Assembly (NCBI GenBank): GCA_016801885.1
Contig: CM028900.1
Location: forward strand, 18,990,972-19,054,971
From: Toxotes chatareus
Lineage: Eukaryota; Chordata; Actinopteri; Toxotidae
Reading direction: 5' to 3'
DNA: 64,000 nucleotides
In this document: positions 1-13,616 of the stretch, piece after piece
Layout: every line of letters begins with the position of its first letter
Position numbering within the stretch: position 1 is the stretch's first letter
Notes under the pieces: generated by a model
What the model was told of the DNA's origin: nothing
Seen by the model: only the letters and a program-made list of their open reading frames with translations
Database searches by the model: none
Translations under genes and position numbers: made by a program

Positions 1-352
1 ACAATGTTGGATAAAAACAGAGTCAACCAGAACACAGACAGCAGAGGGTTAAAGGACCAGTGTGTAGGATTTAGTGGCATCTAGCTGCACATAGATCCCC
101 CTAAATCCTACACACTGCTCCTTTAATCTGAAGCTGATTACTCACATACAAATATGTAGACACAGCTTAGCTAACCTGTACAGTGCTGTATGTATGCATT
201 TATAGTCAGTATGTACAGCAAAACCCAAACACAAGCTGGATACTCCATCTGTTCACAAACTACACACAATTGTGGGAGGGAGGCGGTGGTTAAGAAGTGC
301 AAGTGTGTTCTTATGTGTGTGTGTGTTTGGGTGCATGTGTTTCTACACCTAC
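1..352 (-). other. ptpn4: ptpn4 intron 11, partial
   Basis: The intron after exon 11 runs off the window. Apart from the 78-bp palindromic repeat at 49-126 I see nothing in it. Confidence 0.85.
49..126. mobile_element. 78-bp palindromic MITE-like repeat
   Basis: Arms 49-73 (starts TTAAAGGACCAGTGTGTAGG) and 102-126 are reverse complements at 24 of 25 positions, with a 28-bp loop. The ends are TTAA. Short palindromes with the core AGTGTGTAGGATTTA recur in fish genomes. The family name is not known to me. Confidence 0.7.
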
Positions 353-416
353 CGCCTCTCGTCTGAGCTGGACGAAGAACTGTTTGCACTTGAAGGAGAT
401 TTTCACTATTTTCAAC
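353..416 (-). CDS. ptpn4: ptpn4 exon 11 (residues 255-276)
   Basis: Encodes LKIVKISFKCKQFFVQLRRE plus A, FERM F3. Acceptor TTCCAG, donor GTAGGT, phase 0. It is the last ptpn4 exon visible here; the next expected segment (human HESRETLLGF) was not found in 1-352, so intron 11 runs off the window. Confidence 0.93.
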
Positions 417-2057
417 CTGGAAGAAAAAAAAAAAAAAATCCAAAGGGCAGTTAGTGTATCTGCAGTCAGTGAGCCCATCACCTGTACTGAGACACTGATG
501 TTTCATTTTTCCACATAAATACACTCTCAGTAGAAAGCATGAACCAATCGTGAAAAAAAGTTATGGAAAAAAAAAGTTATGTAATGACTCATGACTCCAG
601 GATATCAGTGGTATCTCAGAGGTTTAAGTATAAAATATAGAAAGTCTTTTTTGTTATGTCATGTTGTGGCTTACCATGCTCAGTCATACTAGCTCCAGCC
701 CACCGTTTTCTAAGAACCATACAGGCGAGATGATGCATTCAGAACCAGCAACACAGACAGAAGCACAGTGGATCCAAACTTCTCTTTCTGGAATCAACAA
801 CTATGACTGAAAAGCAAACTTCTCAATGAATCACAGTTCTTCAAGTAAGCTGACCCCTGTGTCACATCCCAACTGTTCATTTGACCTCCGACCTATTCTT
901 CCTTCCATGGCTGGAGGGTACGGGTTACAAGAGCGTTACAGCAGTGGACTCTTCCAGGGTTTCAATGACACCTATATCCTCTCATTATCTAGTCATGCAT
1001 CTGAAGAAGCAGAAATGGTATAAAATAATATTTGAATCAGAAGACTCCACACGCACGGCTACAGTAAGTGGTCTGCTGATGAGCACCAGAGAAACATAAT
1101 CCTTTCCTAGAGCTCTGTTGCTGCTGTGACTCATCGTTCCCTGCTAAATATATTTTACATACTTACTCACACACACTTGCATGGACAAACACACACATTC
1201 ATACACACACGCTTAGGCAGGGTGTGAGTCATGCCCCATCTAAGTGTGGCTCATTTGTCAGGCTGCTATGAACAGAAATAGGGAAAAAAAAAAAAAATCT
1301 AAATGTCTCTCATTTCTCAGAGACTCTCTTGACCCTGTCTTGTCTTACAGGTCAATTGACAAAAAGAAAGAGGAAAAATGACAGATGAGGCAGAGAAAAG
1401 AAAATCAGAGAGTGCAGGGCTGAGAGAGACTACTGACTATTATGGGTCTCTTTCTCTCTCTCTCCTTCTCACACATGGTAGTGGACAGCTGTTGGGGGAC
1501 ACCACTGTTGGTCTCTAAATTTAGCTCAACTGACTGGATATGCACACGCACACACAAAATTCATTTAGTTGTTTTTCTCCACTTAGGACGACTCTGCACT
1601 GACTTGTGTTTATTCCATAGAAACTTATTCTAACAAGCGGTTGACTTATATGGTTTTTACAGGGCTGATGCTGATGCCAATTGTTAGCAGTCAAGGAGAC
1701 TGATAATCAATATCTGGAACCCATACCGAAAACCTTGGTGGCAAAATTTTGAATAATTCAAGACTTTGTTGAAATGCCTTTAAATACACAGTTAAATAAA
1801 AGAGAACTTTTCAACATTATCTTAAAACAAGAAGTGCAGAGAGCTCCCAGCAGCATTACTTATAAGGCTCAAGACCACAGGATGGTGACTACAGGCCAAT
1901 AATCGGTCGACCTCTAATCCTAACCCCAACCAAGTACTGACCCCAAAAATTTAATGGTTTTGCTTTACGTCCCCATATTGGAGGCTGGGACTCCCCAGGT
2001 TTATCAACTTGGTCCTCACAATATCAGTAAGACAAAATCCTTCATTTTGTAAATCCT

Positions 2058-2088
<31 letters not shown>

Positions 2089-5000
2089 CAAACTAATTTT
2101 AGCACAATCATCTTACTGTTACAAGACATAAGACATGCACTGATGTCCACACACATATGTACACTCACACACACCAGCTGCTATGTGCATTTGGTCAGGC
2201 TGTGTATGTGTTAAGCCTACACATGAGTGAATTCATCTTCCGGAGTTACAGGGGTTTGAGTAGTTACTCTCCCACCCCCGGCACCCATTAACATTTAGAA
2301 TCCCACAGTGCAGCAGCAGAGTATGGGAGATTTCCAAGAATCGATGCTTTGGAGGGAGAACAAGACCATGAGACATATAGAGTGATGAAAGAAAGGAAAT
2401 TAGACAGAGAGAAAAAGGCGGACAAAGAGAGAAGGAGGAGAGCGAGCACCTTTGATGCCTGTAATATTTCCTGGAAACCTAGTTTAACACAAATCCCTCC
2501 CACAGAGAAAAATCTGTCAAATCAGGTAATTCATATTTCTAGAAAAGATCAACTGAGGCTTAAACATTTATATGCCATGTCAATAATCACTATGTGAGAA
2601 GTTACCAAAATATTACGCAGCACATTTCTCAGCAAAAAAAGGTTCCTGGAGGCCGTGCAAGTGGAGCTGGCAGCAGACTGATTGACACAGAGGTGGGTTT
2701 GTGACAAGAACATCACAACACAGTTTGATTCCCGAGATCAGGGGAAATCTGGCTTGAGAGGAGAGGCACTCTCTCTGCTCTTGTCAACAATTACAGCTCG
2801 AACAACAGAAAGCAAGGCAGTAAAGATTCAGCTTTTTTTTTTTCCAGTGGAGCTGCTCAAAGTGACTGTTTTTAGCATGAAAACATCAATGAAAAATGCT
2901 TTTTTCCTTTGCAGTGCTATGTTTCTCATCCACACAGATCAACTCATTCACACCTGATAGCTGCCAGGTTTTCTGTTGGCCACAGTAGCTTCACTAAAGC
3001 AGCTGGTTTTCAAAAACCTTGCTGGGCAAGGTGTAACTGAAACTGCTCAATTTCTGATCCCACGTTCTTTTTACATTTCGCACTGAGTCGCTGAAACAGC
3101 AGTTTGTTTACAGGTGCACATGTTTGTTCAAAAATCATGTACATTTTGGTTCAGTTGTGATCTCTCTTTCTGTATTTTCTCCTTCTAACCCAAACACAGA
3201 CAAACTTTCTGTTCAGCAAGAGAAATTTTGTCCCAAGGTGTCCCCCAGGGTTTATTACTTGGTCCTCTAGGTCAGTTTTCCACATGCTTCCCCTCAGCAA
3301 TATGATCCGTCATCATGATCTCCACTGCTAAGATTACAGATTCATTAAATCTATCACCACTGCACCTCACTCTACCCTGACCAACTGCCTCACGGAAATT
3401 AAATCATGGATGCAAGCCAACCTCCTAAAACTGAACTGCGACAAATCTGATATGATCATTATTGGTCTCAAAGCTCTCACCAAAACCATCCACAAATTCT
3501 CTCTCACTATGAACAGCTCCACTCAGTTTTCCTCCCCACACACCTGGATACTTAATAACATGCAGTCTTATGTTATGGATGTGTGTGTCACTCACCATGG
3601 GAAATAGTTGATCCGTACCCTGTTCTTGTAAACCACAATGCCAGCGGACATCACCCCGATGAGAATCTCTGTGTTGCTCTGGTCCTGAGGAGGGAGGAGA
3701 ACAGAGGGTGTGAAGGTTGAAAAAAAGCATGCATGTGTTTAGTGAAGGTAGCGGCAGAAGAGTCGAACTGAACAGGGACACGGGGAGGGAAGGAAAGTAC
3801 AACAGCAAAAATTTTTGGATAGGCTTCCTCATGGCTATAAAACATGTAGACAGTGATGAACACAGACCTGCCTCAAACCAAGAGTAGAGGTTAAAGAGAT
3901 GCTCTAAGAAACCCACACAGATGGAAATAAGAATCTGCGTGGGACAAAGACAAAGTATGTGAGAATGGGTTCAGGCCAGGGGCCAATAAACATCTACAGT
4001 AAACCAGATGTTGTTGGACATGTTTAGACTGTTGTCCTGATTATCTAAAACAGAAATGTAATTCTATACAGTTTGGACGGGGCCTGCATGTGAAATGTGA
4101 CACTGAAGATGAGTGAGTGCTGAAAAGCGTTTGATGGTGCTGAAAAACCAGCCTAAACCCTGGCTGGTGAGACCATTTTCGGAGCAGCTTTGTGTTTCTT
4201 TTGGTGCTCACTTTTTGTCTTACAAGTTATATCAAAGCTTATGAACAGCTTACATTTTTAGTTTACTCCTTTGTAAACTGCAATAGAAAATTTGTTTACA
4301 TGAAAACAAAAGCAAGCCCACTCCCCAACAAAATGATAAATCAAGTCAAGAAGTCAAGTTTTACCCTTTACACATGTCGTCATGGCTTTACAGCTGAGAA
4401 GCCGAACACAGGGACATGTAGTCATTTACCTTCCTCTGATCTTTTCTACCTAACTATCCAAAACAAATATATTCTAAATATGTTACTATGCTACTATCTG
4501 CTGCTCTTATGATGAGTGCTGATTGCCAGTGTGTGGCATTTCCGCAGGGTGTGGGCATCAACATCAACTGCAGACACTGCAGCTCCTCCAACTTGTGCCA
4601 GCACTGAGATGCTTGGCTTCTTAGCTGCTGGTGGAATGAAAACAGTGTAGTATCAACCCTCTTGTGACAGTGGGGGAGGGAAAACCTTCCCCAGTTTGGG
4701 ACTCCATGATATAATTTCTGATCACAATTGTTGGAGGTGGATATGGACTAGATTATCTTCTCTTTGTGGGGGAGGGGAAAGAGACAGAAGGCTAGAGTGA
4801 GATATACGGATAAACTGCTATGTCTAACAGGGCGCATGGCATTTGGGGCAAAAAAAAAGAAAAAATACACAAGCAGAAACTGTATACGCAGCAGCCTTTA
4901 AGACACACACCATTATAGACAACAGGAAATAAAACCTGACTTACCCTTGCATAGTGCAGCTCTACCCCGTAGAGCTCCAGCGTGCGTGCTGTGTTCAGAT

Positions 5001-7690
5001 AATTAAACTCTGACTGGGCAGGAGATAGACCGCTGAGAAGAGAGAGAGGAGGGTACAAAGACGTAGAAGGATGGGAGGTTGTGAGTAGGAACAAAGAGAG
5101 TGATGATGACAGGATAGGTAGAGACAGAGTATGTTCGGGACATATGGAAAAAGTAAAGAGACAAAGAAAAACAATTTAAAAAATGCGAAAGCTCACATTA
5201 AATTCTCAGTATTATGTACACTGCTTACAGAATTAATGGCATTATAGCATTATTTGACATTACAGTGGCCCTGCTGCTACTTTATTTGAACAGACACTTT
5301 ATCTGGACATTCAGTAATCTTTTCAGGTCCATGTGTGAGTCCCTTCATGTCTGGACATGCATTTGAATATGTGTGGGATCACAGCTGTATTGTGTGTGGG
5401 TGTGGGTGTATCGCAGCATACCTGTGCTGCTGGTGATGTTTGGAGACCTCTTTGTGGAAGTCTTGTGGAGGGTTGGGGATGAAGCAGTAGTCGGACAGAT
5501 AGCCTGCACTATGCTCCGTTTCACTATAGTCCCCTAACTCAGCTACAGAGAGAGGAATAAAAAAATTGAATAGATTTTTTTGTATGATGATATACAGTAG
5601 ACTGGAGCGAATTTACCTAGTGTAGGGTGATAAAATAAAATAAAAAAATAATAATTTGCTGAAAATAAAAAATTAAAATCACGCAATTACAATATTTGAT
5701 CACTTAAATCTTGTTTTCCTGCATTCTAAAGAAATCAGTCCTACCAGATGTAATTAAAAAAACACATCAAAAAACAGATATCACAGTAGAACCAAATAGT
5801 TACAAAATTTAAAAAGACAGTAAAGTCACAGCACAAGCAAATACTGGTCTTGTAAACAATTTCCTATAATTTAAACTGCTAATCAGTAAACCATTTGATC
5901 AGTAAACCATTTTCTGTTCTTGACCATCTCCACTGGTAAACATCTTCAGGATACGAATGTTCGTATATTCTGGCTCATTATTAATCTGTTGAGTTAAACT
6001 GGCACTTGTTAAGTGACATTCTTTCTCTGCACTTTCTCAATCAGCCATCATCTCAAACTTTGCAATCTTCCTGCAATTTAAGTTATTCTGTGGTGTGAAC
6101 TTGTTTACACAGGAATGTGTTGGAACAATCACTCAGAGTTGGAAAAAAAAAAAAAAAGACAATCTTCACACTTTAACTGTAAATGTTCTTACAGCAGCTA
6201 ACAATCCTTTTGTATTAAGAAATGTGTACATTATCACCATATGGAAAGATGTCCTGCTAAGTATTGACGGATACTGACAACATCAGGAAATTAAAAGCAG
6301 AGTAGTGCTAGTAGTGCAATAATACCACATTATTTTTTTAATTTGATGTTGTATTCAAGTGGCCAAATGTGCCTGTATGTGTTGCTACATGTGCTTGCAG
6401 ATTTGCCAGCAAAGCTAGAAGGAAACGCCACCCTATTTCATCATACTAAGATCCCTCCCTTCTTTTGGGGTAAGGTTGTGTGTGAATATCTGAAAAGACC
6501 AGCTCGAAACATAAATGGAAACTATACATCAATTAAGATTACCATTCATGTTCTGTCCCTTCTCTTATGAACAGAGTGCTTCATATAGCAGATGGCCAGA
6601 GGCTTTGATATGTCAAAAATATAGCAAAAAACACAGCTGTTTTGAGGATGAAGAAAGGAATGATTGTAGGTAACAGGAAGAACCATAAAGAGTGAAATGA
6701 TTCCCAGATCTCTGCTAGTTTTCAGAGCCCACAGAGTGAAAGCACGAGGTGAATCCCCAAAGTCATTAGCTCACTAGCTAGCAGTTGAAGCTCACAAGCA
6801 TCAATTCACTCAAGTAGTCCCTGGACAAACCTACTAGCTGGTAGCCTAAGCATATTGACCAGCAAATCAATTCAAGCTCACCCGCTTATTGATGTGCACA
6901 CAGCTCCAGGGAGAAATATATGTACAGTCGATGGCTTATGTCTCAGAACACTGTGGTAATGTGGGTTTTATTTTATGTTGCTGTTATTACTTTAACAATG
7001 TTTAATGCGAAAGCCAATGAAGCACAAAGAATAGCTCACAACCTGATATCTCTGTTTATATTCATCTTTTGTTGCTGTTATGCTATTGACCAACAAAGCC
7101 CAAACAAGACTTCAACTCTCCATTTGCGATGATGGATTTACATTTGTTGTGGGCAATTTGGTCCATGTGTGCATGCATTTATGTTTATGTGTGTGTCCTT
7201 CCCCTTTATTTGCAATTAGCACTGGACAAAAAAATAATATGACTGTATGTTTCTTCTTTCAACATCCACCACTGTCAATACAAATAAATAAATGAGACGT
7301 AAACATGCTCAGTGATGCAACATTAGAAATGAAAGGCTGAATTAAAGCCCACATCTACTGCTTTAAAATAAACAAAAAATAACACGCACACACATATATG
7401 GTTTTCTTTGTTACCAAAATGCCTTTCTTTCCGAGGAATTGGTTGCTATGGTTTCCAGACAGTATTTAGTCAATTTTAAACAAGAATTTAGGTCTGCTGG
7501 GCGGGATTTGTGGTGTTTTGAGAATGCAAAGCTTTAGTGTGGGATTTAGAGTGATCAGTGCTGGCACTTGGGCCGAGCTAACTGAATTAGCAGCATAGCA
7601 GCTGCTTCAAGCCGTTTTTCCAAAAGCAAACATTTATCTTCATAATCTGGGCTGGCACTGAGCGAAGTGACAACATGGACCTAGCTGCAG

Positions 7691-7777
<87 letters not shown>

Positions 7778-10700
7778 GCAGTAGTGTCATGATGTTGGTA
7801 GTCTAGGCCAAATCTCTTCTCTGACCTATATACTGCAGCAGTGCAAATTCCCAACAAAATGCACCAGAGAGGGAAACGGGGATAGAGCGGGGGGTTTATG
7901 AGCCAGAAAAAAAGGGGATAAGCAGAAAGGGATGAGAAAGACTAAACAGATAAAAGAAAGGAACAAACAGAGAGCAAAACAGGCTGCTTAAAAACAATAA
8001 ACAGCAGTAAAAGAGAAAGTGTGAGTGAGACACACCAGTGTGTCAGGAGTCATTATTCTGATAACAAAGGGGCCCAGTCAGAATTTAACCCAAACCCTAA
8101 ATCACAACAGTAGATGAGATTAGCACTGAGGCTCACCATCCACTGACATAGACTGGTGTGTAGGTCTGGTTTTAACCAGTGGGTTTGGAGTACAACATTT
8201 TTTTGGTTGCCAGCTGCATGAGTGTAGCAGTATTTGGGTTTCTATAATTAAAGTGTTGAGACTATTTATGGAAATTTTATCTACAACTCTAGAACGTGTA
8301 AACTCAATCACACAGTGAAAATGTATTTATTTCTTCTGTCAGCACTGAAAAAAACAATAACAGGCTCACAGGTTTTTGAAACAGAAGAAATGAAACGATT
8401 ATGCCTGTTAACTCCAGCTGTTCTCCTAAACATCCACTGGGCTGTATGGTCGCCATCACCCTAGCCTAGCATCTTTCCATTTGCCTCTGAACAATATTTG
8501 GCCCATAAGGCTGATTGCGGACCAGTCCTTACTATAAGAAAAACAAGCCACAATTTCATAAAATATTTATACGCCTGAAGTTAGTATCAAATATCACAAT
8601 ACAACTTAATTGAATCGTAATGGTTTCAGAGCACCAACTATAAATGCACTGTAGTAACCACAGTCATTACATTTAACAGTGTGTGTAGCTAAAGAGAGGC
8701 CTAATGAATTGCCTTTCCATTCCTATGTAGAGTGGGTGTATCCAGGGAGCACTACTTACATTGAACAGCATAGGATGCCAGCAGTGCAGCTGTGTTGTGT
8801 GGACAGGGCAACCTGGAAGTCACAAGGACACACACACACACTCATTCAGAGAAAGCAGGCAGATATACAGATGATTTAGACTTGGCTCAATACAAGAGAC
8901 ATAATAGTTCTTTCCAAGAACAGAGATTAAACTTAATAAAAAAATATATAATAATACAGAAATGTGGGGGAAAAAAACATCACTATCAATAACATTATTA
9001 TCTATCACCAGAAAAACCAAGAGAGGAAGGGCAGTAATGCTTATTTTTACAGATGAAAAAAGATAAAGATGCTGTGTCTGTTTTAACAACTGCACAGTGA
9101 CCTTGTGCATATTGTATATGTTTATATACAAAGTCCTCCAGTCATACACATCATGACTTAGAATTTAGACACACTAATACTCTTCACTAAAACCAATACT
9201 AACGCAATGATCATAATTCTATAAGGGCATCTGACAGCTGAGGCAGAATCTTCCTCCCTCTTTAAACAGCAGCATGTTTTACAAAGAGGGACGACATACT
9301 CACCTTCCAGTTAATATATCCTGCTTGATCTGAAGAAAATATTGGTACCTGAGGGGGGACAACACATTGTATCAGGATAAGAGATCAGTGAACCATCATC
9401 TCTGTTTGAACAGAACATAATGTGATGTAAAGACAAGCAACCAATAAAGGACTGCTGGTCTAATTATAATGGGGACACATCTAATGAAAGTGCCCATTAT
9501 GTAAAATTAATGAACACTTGTTAGCAGAGCATTTTGTCTAATTGGTGGTACAATAAGATCCTACATACAGACATAAAGCAGATTTTCTTTCGTAAAAGGT
9601 ATTTCAGAAAAAAATGGAAATAGCTTCGTTTTTTTGAACTTGAGGATGAAAAATCACCTTACTGCTCTTGATTTCAGCGCTGTTTAACAAAGCGCTGCTG
9701 ACACTACCGATGTCACAGACATGGTGTGAGACAAAGCTATCAGGAGTGTGCTTTGGTCGTGACCTGAATGTACAATACACTGGATCAGCATGTCAGATCC
9801 AAGGCTCACTATTCACTGTTACGAGCTGTATGCAAAGTGTTGATAAGGCTCGGGGAGCGAGGCTATGGCTGAGAGGCTATAATAAACACCAGGCAAGAAA
9901 AAAAAAAAAAAAAAGAAGATATGGCGCTGTGACACATCCTCTGCAGACCGTTGCAGACCTTATGTTTGCAGAACTGTGGATTGGACTATGGACTTGATAC
10001 CAAACATAAAAGCTTCTTATTATCTTTTTCTTAGATCCCAAACATATATTTTTATATTATGACCTGCTTTACTTAAGAGTCTAATAGTCTTTATATGCAG
10101 TATACTTCTCACTTGATGAGCTCTGGGACATTACACATCACATTTAGCACTTGCACACTAAATTAATCTCAATAAACAGGTTCAATTCAACTCGACAACC
10201 AGCATCTTTCTCTACTCTTGGTAAGTGTTTCCTTCAGTGGCAGGTAGCCAGCAGTTTAATATAATGATAAAGTATTTCAATAGTGATACAGCAGAATTTG
10301 CAGTCTCTTAATGAATGCTTTCACACAATAACACCCTACCAACAGATGATACTGAGCATTTATGTGAATGATGACCAGTGTGTAAGTGTTTTTCTCTGTT
10401 AAGTTCACAGTCTTACCGCGTGTATTCCTCCTGAAGTTTACCAGGGTCTGTCACAAAGAATTTGACTCTGAAGCTCAAGTTGTGGGGAGACCCTCCTGGA
10501 ACAAATAATGATCAACAGTCAGAGAGATAAAAACACATCCTGGCAGACCAGTGAGTGGATAGAAACCGTAAGTGAAATGTAAGCTAATATACTGTACAAT
10601 GTATAGTGTATGGTCAAATGCTTGATTTAGAAAACACTGGCTGCTATTTTGACTATAGTACTTTTGATGTTTTATATGTACTCATCTATGATCCTAAAGA

Positions 10701-13455
10701 TGCATCTGAAAATGTGTGAAATATTCATCTATATTCTCCATTCACATTGACATGTTTTCTACACATAGCAAAACATGCTCCTGGCATTACAAATGTGGCT
10801 TCAACATCTAGTTTTATATAAGCCTACATCTATAATGACACATCAGCCTATTTTTCTTGTACTGTGTATAAGACAATATCCTGTGGTTACTCCTCAATGA
10901 GTCAATCAGTCAGCGGAAAAACAGAGTTGAAGCACAGTTCAATCATTGCTGGAGGAGGAATGCAGATCGCACTAGGTCTACTTCTGAATTCTACATGTTA
11001 CAAATTCAATTACTCATTATCAAAAATAAGAGCAGAGTTGAGATGAAGTTTAATAATTGCTTCAGGCAGATTTAGAATTTTAAATCACAATAAGTGTGGA
11101 CTGCAGACTTTTGCTTGAGGTAAAAGTGTAGATTTTTAACCATCGCTGAGGCCAGACTGCAGACCACTGCCTCAACCAGCTGCTACATTATAGAAATTCA
11201 GTTAGTCTTGAATGACCTTGCTTGGCGTTACAACTTTCGGATGTCAGATGCTTAAAATGGAACCGGACTGGTTAGTTAAGGTGATGTGTTGTGGATTTCA
11301 CCTACTTTTTAACTGTTTCCTGATGGGCTTGTTGGGATCGAGCCAGCGCTGTAAAATATTGATTGAGAGACACTTAGAGACACCATAACGCTTCCACAGC
11401 ATGACTACACAAGCTGAATTATTCACCAGCAGCCACATACACACTTGTCAGAAATATTTATACACTGTGCACTTGGACACAAACACACACCAATATAGCC
11501 CTGCTGACATAGTAAATGTACAGTGTAGATAGTTATTTACACAGAGATGGACTTTATCTGATTTTATTAGAGTGATCCAAATACAGGGCATCTCAAGAGT
11601 CCTCCTACAGGTTAACACATGCACATGACCTTTTGGTAATGTGCAGTTGAAGTCAATACTCCTTCACAATAGATTATAAGACAACTTCCAGCAAACATCT
11701 TTTTACGGCTGGAACATGCTACACCTCAACCTTAACTGAAAACATCACACTTACTGGTGCATCTGAAGAGTCATCAGCCAAGTGCAGGCCAAAGTAGTCT
11801 CTCTCAGTCAGCTCCAGGTGCTTAAAGACAGCATCCAGCAACACCTGGCCATGATCCGACTTCTGCAGTCAAGGACAGAAAACAGAACAAATTCAGAAAT
11901 TGTTGCTCAGTTTGGTACTTTGCACAAAATTCTCTGGATCATGCCTTTGCCTCTTTGCTGCTCCTGAACTCTTCCATGAAAGGTCACAGAAGGAACAGTG
12001 ACGGCAGGTGAACGAGCGAGGAACCGATGAAGCCGTATCCTGGTATTCATGCAGAAACTCTCTTTTCCCACCACAGATGTCTAAATTATTTAAGCACTCA
12101 CACTGCTCCAGAAACATTTCACCAAGTTAAGATTAATGTGTGATTCATCCATGTTGAGGCTTATTTAATATCTTTCCAACCACACGGAGAAGAATATCTG
12201 ATGCATGCCTGTGAGCGATTGTCATGCCTGTTTTGCTACTTGGTTTGTTTAGTGACCGTGTAAAAGCATCTGACAACTTTCTAGCAACTGAATGAAGTTA
12301 CATGGCCTGAAAAAGAAGTATGTAAAATATTGTTAGCATGAAATTTAACATCTAACATGTAATGAATATGTGAAACCTATTATTCCTACTTCAAAACTGT
12401 GTGTTTCAGCTGCTTACACCTGTGGATTATCTGTTTTTTTTCTCTCACTGATGTAGGCAAACCTACAAAACCAGTAACATACAGATGTAATGACATATCA
12501 GCTTATTTAAACGTCAGTGTCAGTTTGTCTTCATGTTTTTAGGGAGAAAAAAGTAATACCTAGTAAAACATGTAATGTTTGGGCAATCAGTTGATGACAC
12601 AGAGGAGTCAGAAGTTCAATACTAAAGAAAAAGCACATGAAAAATCCAAAGCACTCTGGAAAAAGAATTAAAGGGAACTGGGAAAGTTTAACACGGTGGT
12701 CCAGCTTGCATAATGGAAAAAAGTAGAAAGAAGAACACTTAGAGAGAGACTGAGACAGAAATTAATTTCAAGAAAATCAATGACCATGACCTTTAACATT
12801 ATCTAACTTCTGCTTTCAGGAGTCTACCACAAAGTTTTTGATGGAACTGCTTAGTGCTCCTACATGTTGTTCACTTTGTTAATGACAAGGTTGTTATATG
12901 CAATGATAATCCTTTTGTTATCGTCAAACAGGTGGAAAAAGGTAGAGATGTAAACAGTTCCTTCTTTTAAAATCTTTGTTTTTAGTACCTTAGTTGTTTT
13001 CCCCATTATTGCTGCAAGTTATGATCATTTGTCACTCACAAATTAAACCAGTTGTATCCTTGCAATGCAACCAGTGAATAAAATGTCATAATAATGGTAG
13101 GAACAGTGGCTACACAAAACAAGGCTGTAAAAAAAGGAAAGAATTTCCCTTTAACACAGAGATAATAAAGAGCAACTGAGAAAGACAGGACAGAGGGGGT
13201 TTGTAGGAAAAGGGTGTGGGGGGTGAAAGGCTGTAGGAATGGGGGGATAAAAAAAAGCTGAGGAATAATTTATTAAACAGATCATTAATATCACATCATT
13301 TCATGAGAGAGCAGTAAGGGTGAGAGGATAAACTGTGGGACCACAAGTGGAGCAGAAATTCACACCTGATTCTGCTGCAACTTTGAGAGAGGGAGGGATA
13401 GAGCGTGCAACTCCATCAGGGCTCCTATGGGAGAACACACACACACACAGACACA

Positions 13456-13508
<53 letters not shown>

Positions 13509-13578
13509 CTACCGCTCTTGTCCAACTCTCCCCTTTCCCTCAGTGACACACTTTTACAGCACAGCAAGTGTGAGTAAA

Positions 13579-13616
<38 letters not shown>

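Larger units (their letters stand above)
417..3595 (-). other. ptpn4: ptpn4 intron 10
   Basis: 3.2 kb. It holds an (AC)n tract, several A-runs and the L2-type fragment at 3225-3545. No other coding signal was seen. Confidence 0.9.

Noticed and set aside
2349..2597. Lys/Arg/Glu-rich 82-codon plus-strand frame
   Set aside because: Purine-rich intron sequence antisense to ptpn4; no motif or conservation evidence.
3425..3916. 163-codon minus-strand frame spanning ptpn4 exon 10
   Set aside because: It reads exon 10 in the wrong frame; the correct frame matches PTPN4 across 3596-3684 with good splice sites.
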